Positions 32,529 to 36,629 of a DNA stretch of 36,629 nt are shown piece by piece. The notes beneath the pieces were generated by a model. That model was not told where the DNA came from. It did not search any database and was given only the letters and a program-made list of their open reading frames with translations. The translations under genes and the position numbers were made by a program. How positions within the stretch are numbered: the first letter of the stretch is position 1; every line of letters starts with the position of its first letter. The stretch spans positions 1 to 36,629 of the forward strand of contig JAITRO010000098.1 of assembly GCA_031288335.1 (NCBI GenBank), read 5' to 3'. The stretch is from Synergistaceae bacterium (GTDB taxonomy: Bacteria; Synergistota; Synergistia; Synergistales; Synergistaceae).

Positions 32529-33484
32529 CCGTCCCAGTGATAGAAGCAAAAAACCTCAGAAAATACTTCAAGTTAGCTGGGGACGCCGTGTTGAAAGCTG
32601 TGGACGGCGTGTCTTTTTCGATAGAACAGGGCCGCACCCTTGGACTGGTCGGCGAGTCGGGCTGCGGGAAATCGACCACCGGCAGGGCCGTCCTGGGCAT
32701 GTTCGCGCCGACGTCGGGAGAGGTGTGGTTCGAGGGCAAGAACACCGCTTCCATGACCAAGGTCGAGAGACAGCGGTTCACCCGCTACGGGCAGATGATA
32801 TTTCAAGATCCCTATTCGTCGCTGAACCCCAGGATGACGGTCTCGGACATAATCGGCGAGGGAATCGACATACATGGGCTGTACAGGGGCCGCGAACGGG
32901 CGGAGAGAATTCGTGAGTTGCTGTCGCTCGTGGGTCTGGCGCACGAACACGGCAGCAGGTTTCCCCACGAGTTTTCGGGCGGACAGCGGCAGAGGATAGG
33001 CATAGCGCGCTCGCTGGCCGTCGAGCCGTCGTTCATGGTCTGCGACGAGCCTATATCCGCTCTGGATGTGTCGATACAGGCCCAGATCGTCAACCTGCTC
33101 ATGTCGCTGCAAAGCCGCCTGAATCTGACGTATCTGTTCATCTCCCACGACCTCTCGATGGTCAAATACATCTGCGAGCGCGTGGCCGTCATGTACCTGG
33201 GCATCATAGTGGAGTCCGCCCCCAGCGACCGGCTTTACGACGAACCGAGGCATCCGTACACGAAGGCGCTGATGTCCGCGATCCCGATAGCCGATCCCAC
33301 GCGTGAGCGTGAACGCGAGAGAATCATACTCGCTGGAGACGTTCCAAGCCCCATAGACCCGCCGCCGGGCTGCCGTTTCGCCGGACGCTGTCCTCAAGCG
33401 CGGACAGAGTGCCGCAATGCCTCTCCTGAGCTGTTGGAGGTATCTGACGGTCATTATGTGGCCTGCCGGCATGAAAGGAGCTGA
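32525..33484 (+). CDS. dppF: Peptide ABC transporter ATPase DppF
   Basis: This 319-residue protein is the second ATPase of the peptide importer and powers uptake with DppD. It begins MTVPVIEAKNLRKYFKL and has Walker A LVGESGCGKSTTGRAVLG, the Q-loop MIFQDPYSSLNPRM, signature EFSGGQRQRIGIARSL, Walker B FMVCDEPISALDVS and the switch His in LFISHDLSMVKYI. The C-terminal oligopeptide domain has PPPGCRFAGRCPQARTEC, with cysteines common in this subfamily. ATG 32525 overlaps the dppD stop (ATGA), so translation is coupled. Because the downstream gene stays open, polar loss from the dppD shift is possible but not total. Confidence 0.96.
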   Translation: MTVPVIEAKNLRKYFKLAGDAVLKAVDGVSFSIEQGRTLGLVGESGCGKSTTGRAVLGMFAPTSGEVWFEGKNTASMTKVERQRFTRYGQMIFQDPYSSLNPRMTVSDIIGEGIDIHGLYRGRERAERIRELLSLVGLAHEHGSRFPHEFSGGQRQRIGIARSLAVEPSFMVCDEPISALDVSIQAQIVNLLMSLQSRLNLTYLFISHDLSMVKYICERVAVMYLGIIVESAPSDRLYDEPRHPYTKALMSAIPIADPTRERERERIILAGDVPSPIDPPPGCRFAGRCPQARTECRNASPELLEVSDGHYVACRHERS

Positions 33485-33495
33485 TTCCATTTCGA

Positions 33496-33541
33496 GAAAC
33501 ACTACGAAACCGTGTTCCAAAGAAACACTACAAAACCGCGT
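33496..33541 (+). repeat. Tandem 20-bp direct repeat before dppA
   Basis: GAAACACTACGAAACCGTGT (33496-33515) is repeated as GAAACACTACAAAACCGCGT (33522-33541), two mismatches, with a 26-base period. It occupies the gap between dppF and dppA. The first unit includes AACAC...GTGTT, a small inverted pair. It may be a binding site or a chance duplication; no promoter boxes are obvious around it. Confidence 0.6.
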
Positions 33542-33592
33542 CACAGGCATGATGTTTTTTAAGTTTATTCTCAAACAAAGGGGTGTGTCAAA

Positions 33593-35194
33593 ATGAACAA
33601 GAAGATACTCACCATCATTCTATTGCTGTTGTGCGCAGTCGTAGCCGCGGTTCCGGCGACGGCCGCCAAAAAAAGCCTCACGTTCTCCATGGAGACCGAA
33701 ATACCCGTGCTCGATCCCCAGAAGAGCAACGCTGCGCCGTCGTTCACGGTGATTTCCCACGTGTTCGAGAACCTCGTCCGCAGAGTGGAGGGCAAAACGA
33801 TTCCAGGCGCCGCCGAAAGTTGGGAGACGTCCGAGGACGGGCGCACCATCACATTTCACTTGCGCGACTCCAAATGGAGCGACGGGCAGCCCGTCACGGC
33901 CGCGGACTTCGAATATTCCATAAAGCGCCTGCTCGATCCGAATACCGCTGCGGAGTACGCTTTCGCCGCGTATTACATAGCTGGAGCGGAAGAATACAAT
34001 CTCGGCAAGGCCGACGTCTCGGCGGTTGGCATCAAAGCGGTTGACGACAAAACTCTGGTCATCAATCTCAAGGAGCCGACCCCGTATTTCGTGAGCTTTC
34101 TCGGACACGGGTCGTTTGCCCCGTCACGGCGCGACCTCGTCGAGAAGTACGGCGCCGCGTACGCGACCGACGCTGACAAGGCGGCTTACAACGGGCCGTT
34201 TATCCTGAAGGAGTGGCGCCACGAGGAGACGAAGATACTCGAAAAGAACCCCGGTTACTGGAACGCCGACGCTATAAAACTCGACAAAGCGGAGATAATG
34301 GTTATATACGACACAGCAACCGCGCTCAACCTGTTCGAGAGCGGCGAGTTCGACATAGTGGACGTGCCGTCAAACCTTTTCAAACAGTATCAGGATCAGG
34401 GCACTGCAAAGCTGTTCCTGAACGGCGCGCTCGACTGGATGAAATTCAATCTGCGCGACAACCCGGCGAAACCGTGGCTCGCGAACAAAAATTTCAGGCT
34501 TGCGGTGGGATGGGCCATAGACAGGGAGTCTTACACGCTCGTTTCGACGAAAGGGCTTTACATGCCGGCGCTGCGTTTCGTCCTTCCCATAGTCCAGGGC
34601 GTCGGCAGCGAATACGGCAAAGAATATCCGCTCGACTTCTACGCGCCGAAGGGCGATGCGGCGAAAGCGAAGGAGTTTTTGGCCAAAGCCCTCGACGAAT
34701 TGAAGATAAAAGCGTCTGACATCACGATGGAATACCTGATCCAGGATCAGGAGGAGACCCGACTGATGGCCGAGACACTTCAGCAGCAGCTCCAAAACGT
34801 CCTGGGTATTAACGTCAAGATCAAGCTGGTAACCAGAATGCAGCGTCAGCAGTTGGAGGCTGACGGTGAATTCGACACGGTGTACAGCGGATGGATGCCC
34901 GACTATGACGATCCGATGTCTTACGAGGAGATATGGGTGTCGACTTCCAGTCACAACTCCGCCAAATACTCCAGCGAAGCGTACGACAGGTTCGTGCAGG
35001 GCGCGATGGTCGAAAAAGACGCCGGAAAGCGCATGGACATGATCTTTGCCGCCGAAAAACAGATACTGGAGGACGCCCCTCTTGTCCCGCTCCAGCTTCG
35101 CCGCAAAGCATGGATGACCGCTCCAGGCCTCAAAGGCTTCGGTCGCCCGCTTATAGGAGCCGAATACGACTTCGCGTTCGCGTATTTCGAGTGA
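33593..35194 (+). CDS. dppA: Peptide-binding protein, DppA/OppA family
   Basis: This 533-residue exported protein is the periplasmic receptor of the peptide importer. It has a signal peptide (MNKKILTIILLLLCAVVAAV, then PATAAKK) and no lipobox, which fits a periplasm bounded by an outer membrane. Family landmarks are LTFSMETEIPVLDPQKSNA, the domain with LVRRVEGKTIPGAAESW and GRTITFHLRDSKWSDGQPVTA, YNGPFILKEW, the region FRLAVGWAIDRES and GEFDTVYSGWMPDYDDPM. It belongs to the SBP_bac_5 family; peptide length preference cannot be told. AAAGGGG precedes ATG 33593. It lies last in the dpp cluster and has a separate upstream gap, so it may have its own promoter. Confidence 0.95.
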   Translation: MNKKILTIILLLLCAVVAAVPATAAKKSLTFSMETEIPVLDPQKSNAAPSFTVISHVFENLVRRVEGKTIPGAAESWETSEDGRTITFHLRDSKWSDGQPVTAADFEYSIKRLLDPNTAAEYAFAAYYIAGAEEYNLGKADVSAVGIKAVDDKTLVINLKEPTPYFVSFLGHGSFAPSRRDLVEKYGAAYATDADKAAYNGPFILKEWRHEETKILEKNPGYWNADAIKLDKAEIMVIYDTATALNLFESGEFDIVDVPSNLFKQYQDQGTAKLFLNGALDWMKFNLRDNPAKPWLANKNFRLAVGWAIDRESYTLVSTKGLYMPALRFVLPIVQGVGSEYGKEYPLDFYAPKGDAAKAKEFLAKALDELKIKASDITMEYLIQDQEETRLMAETLQQQLQNVLGINVKIKLVTRMQRQQLEADGEFDTVYSGWMPDYDDPMSYEEIWVSTSSHNSAKYSSEAYDRFVQGAMVEKDAGKRMDMIFAAEKQILEDAPLVPLQLRRKAWMTAPGLKGFGRPLIGAEYDFAFAYFE

Positions 35195-35211
35195 TAAAAG
35201 CGCGGGCTTAA

Positions 35212-35386
35212 AACTTTGGGGCTCTGCCCCAAACCCCGCAAGGGGGCGAACCCCCTTGACCCCTTTTATAAATTTTCTTTCACCCGAAGGGTGAAAGAAA
35301 ATTTATAATAAGAGGGTGCAGGGAGCAAGCTCCCTGCCGGGTTCGGCCGGAGCCCGAGATTTTATAAATCCTGTGATTTTTATAAG
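35212..35386. repeat. Dispersed GC-rich intergenic repeat, family A copy 3
   Basis: This copy lies between dppA and pepQ. It starts TTTGGGGCTCTGCCCC and CCGCAAGGGGGCGAACCCCC, is interrupted by the hairpin at 35266-35308, and continues with AGAGGGTGCAGGGAGC, CTCCCTGCCGGGTTCGG and GGAGCCCGAGATTTTATAAATCCTGTG. Its right end reaches the Shine-Dalgarno of pepQ. The sequence aligns with the copy at 25.4 kb apart from the inserted hairpin. Confidence 0.82.
35266..35308. repeat. Perfect 20-bp hairpin nested in repeat A copy 3
   Basis: TTATAAATTTTCTTTCACCC, loop GAA, then the exact reverse complement GGGTGAAAGAAAATTTATAA. All 20 pairs match. It sits where the 25.4-kb copy goes directly from CCCCCTTT to AAGAGGG, so it appears to be an insertion of about 40 bases. 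Strong enough to stall or end transcription; whether it does is unknown. Confidence 0.85.
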
Positions 35387-35399
35387 GAGCCAAACGATC

Positions 35400-36482
35400 A
35401 TGATCGACAGATTGCGTGAACTACGGAAAATTATGGAACTTCAAGATCTGGATGCCCTATTCATAACAAATCCAGCGAACCAGAGGTATCTGGAGGGTTT
35501 TACCGGCGGCGACTGTTTTATGCTGGTCACCGCGAAGAGGAATTTTCTGATAGCCGACAATCGCTACACCGAGATGGCTCAAGCTGAGTGCCGGAGCGCC
35601 GAGGTCGTTCCTCACCGCGCGCCGAATCCTCCGCTGCATGATGTCGCGGCGCGTCTTGCCGGCGATAACGGCCTGCGCAGGATAGGGTTTGAGAAGAACA
35701 GGCTTGCCTGGAGTCTTTATGACGATATCGCACATGCCATTGCCGGCGCCGGCGCCGAACTTGTCCCTGCATCGCCGCTCGTGGAGGGCATAAGGGCAAA
35801 GAAGAGTTCCAAAGAGGCGGAGGCAATCGAAGCCGCCTGCGGAATAGCGGACAGGGCTTTGGAAGATGTGCTCTCCATTATAAAGGAAGGAATCTCCGAA
35901 CTCGATCTCAAGATAGAGCTGGATTACAGGATGAGGACTGGTGGTGCGGAGGACACGGCGTTCGACACGATGGTTCTCTTTGGTGCGCGCCCTTCACAGC
36001 CTCACGCGAATTCGCGGCGTGACGTGCGCCTGAAACCAGGTGATTTTATACTGATAGATTTCGGTGCTCGCCTCGACGGCTATAGATCGGACACCACGAG
36101 GACTTTCGTGTTCGGACATGCCGATGAAGAGCAGAAAAGGGCGTACAATGCAGTCTTGAGATCACAGGAGGCGAGCCTCGGCGCGGTTTCCCCCGGAGGA
36201 AACGGCAGAGACATCAATGATATCGCCCTCGGAATTATAAAAAGTGAAGGTTTTCCGGCATTCGAGTACGGTATTGGGCATGGCGTGGGACTGGAAATTC
36301 ACGAGGAACCCTTCATGCGTCAGAACGAAGACATCTTTCTGGAAGCCGGAATGGTCGTCACGGTCGAACCCGGTTCCTACAAACCAGGTTGGGGCGGCAT
36401 CCGAATAGAGGACACTGTGCTCGTCACCCCCGACGGACATAAAACCCTCACGCACTTCCCGAAAGGGCTCATGGAACTGTAG
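35400..36482 (+). CDS. pepQ: Xaa-Pro aminopeptidase/dipeptidase, M24 family
   Basis: This 360-residue cytoplasmic metallopeptidase removes residues next to proline from imported peptides. The N-terminal creatinase-like domain (1-130, ALFITNPANQRYLEGFTGG) precedes the pita-bread domain with five metal ligands: D220 and D231 (LIDFGARLDGYRSDTTRTF), H294 (GIGHGVGLEIHEEP), E323 (VTVEPGSY) and E337 (GIRIEDTV). All are present, so it should be active. ATG 35400 has AAGGAG about 10 bases upstream; earlier in-frame starts lie in repeat A. It may be transcribed with dppA, which fits peptide use. Whether it is an aminopeptidase or a dipeptidase cannot be settled from the sequence. Confidence 0.95.
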   Translation: MIDRLRELRKIMELQDLDALFITNPANQRYLEGFTGGDCFMLVTAKRNFLIADNRYTEMAQAECRSAEVVPHRAPNPPLHDVAARLAGDNGLRRIGFEKNRLAWSLYDDIAHAIAGAGAELVPASPLVEGIRAKKSSKEAEAIEAACGIADRALEDVLSIIKEGISELDLKIELDYRMRTGGAEDTAFDTMVLFGARPSQPHANSRRDVRLKPGDFILIDFGARLDGYRSDTTRTFVFGHADEEQKRAYNAVLRSQEASLGAVSPGGNGRDINDIALGIIKSEGFPAFEYGIGHGVGLEIHEEPFMRQNEDIFLEAGMVVTVEPGSYKPGWGGIRIEDTVLVTPDGHKTLTHFPKGLMEL

Positions 36483-36629
36483 CGGGTTCGGTCGGTTCGG
36501 CGTCATATGCCCATGCGAGACAATATTTTTCATGCGTCTGCCCTAATTTTGGGCCTAAATCAGCGATATGCACATATCATCTTCCCGGCGATCCTGAAGT
36601 GTTGGAATGGATAATTCTTGAAGCAAACC

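Noticed and set aside
36486-36629. Open frame running off the right edge with a protein-like end (GDPEVLEWIILEAN).
   Set aside because: It has no ATG, GTG or TTG before 36599 and no Shine-Dalgarno, so a gene start cannot be placed.

Overview
The window looks like chromosome from an anaerobic, amino-acid- and peptide-using bacterium with an outer membrane, most likely a member of the Synergistota. This assignment is an inference from gene content: LptC- and LptD-like outer-membrane biogenesis genes, signal peptidase I-type periplasmic binding proteins, Rho, a biotin-dependent-type carboxyltransferase, late cobalamin genes and a peptide ABC importer with a nearby M24 peptidase. Most genes are GC-rich, tightly packed and use GTG or TTG starts freely. 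No rRNA, tRNA, CRISPR array or intact insertion sequence was seen.

Layout. 1-4.6 kb (+): the end of a purine nucleoside phosphorylase, a periplasmic binding-protein-like gene, a secreted coiled-coil protein, pfkA, a D-glutamate cyclase-like (DUF4392) gene and a small membrane-anchored protein. 4.6-13.7 kb (+): rho, a LysM/M23 cell-wall peptidase, pyrG, two secreted proteins, and lptC- and lptD-like genes. 13.7-17.6 kb (-): greA, then an iscS-iscU operon whose third gene fuses a MOSC domain to a P-loop ATPase. 17.9-19.4 kb (+): a carboxyltransferase lacking a biotinyl domain. 19.6-22.9 kb (-): pncB-cbiB-cobD. 23.3-25.4 kb (+): an Aas-like acyltransferase/acyl-ACP synthetase. 25.5-27.3 kb (-): a chemotaxis receptor. 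27.3-29.6 kb: an AT-rich stretch without a convincing gene, then a secreted MBG-like repeat protein, probably acquired. 29.7-36.5 kb (+): dppB, dppC, dppD (frameshifted at a run of ten A), dppF, dppA and a pepQ-like Xaa-Pro peptidase.

Functional links. Peptides would be imported by Dpp and cut by the M24 peptidase. PncB makes nicotinate mononucleotide, which in other bacteria is the CobT substrate in cobalamin assembly, and CobD/CbiB make and attach the aminopropanol arm. IscS and IscU supply sulfur and Fe-S clusters, and a MOSC domain in the same operon suggests another sulfur-handling step. LptC/LptD-like proteins and neighbouring secreted proteins point to cell-envelope work.

Two dispersed non-coding repeat families were found. 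Family A has three copies (about 1.3, 25.4 and 35.2 kb), one carrying a nested perfect hairpin and another overlapping the chemotaxis-receptor stop codon. Family B has two copies (4.7 and 14.3 kb). The most notable items are the MOSC-ATPase fusion inside the Isc operon, the poly-A frameshift in dppD, the nested repeats, and two distant paralogous secreted proteins.
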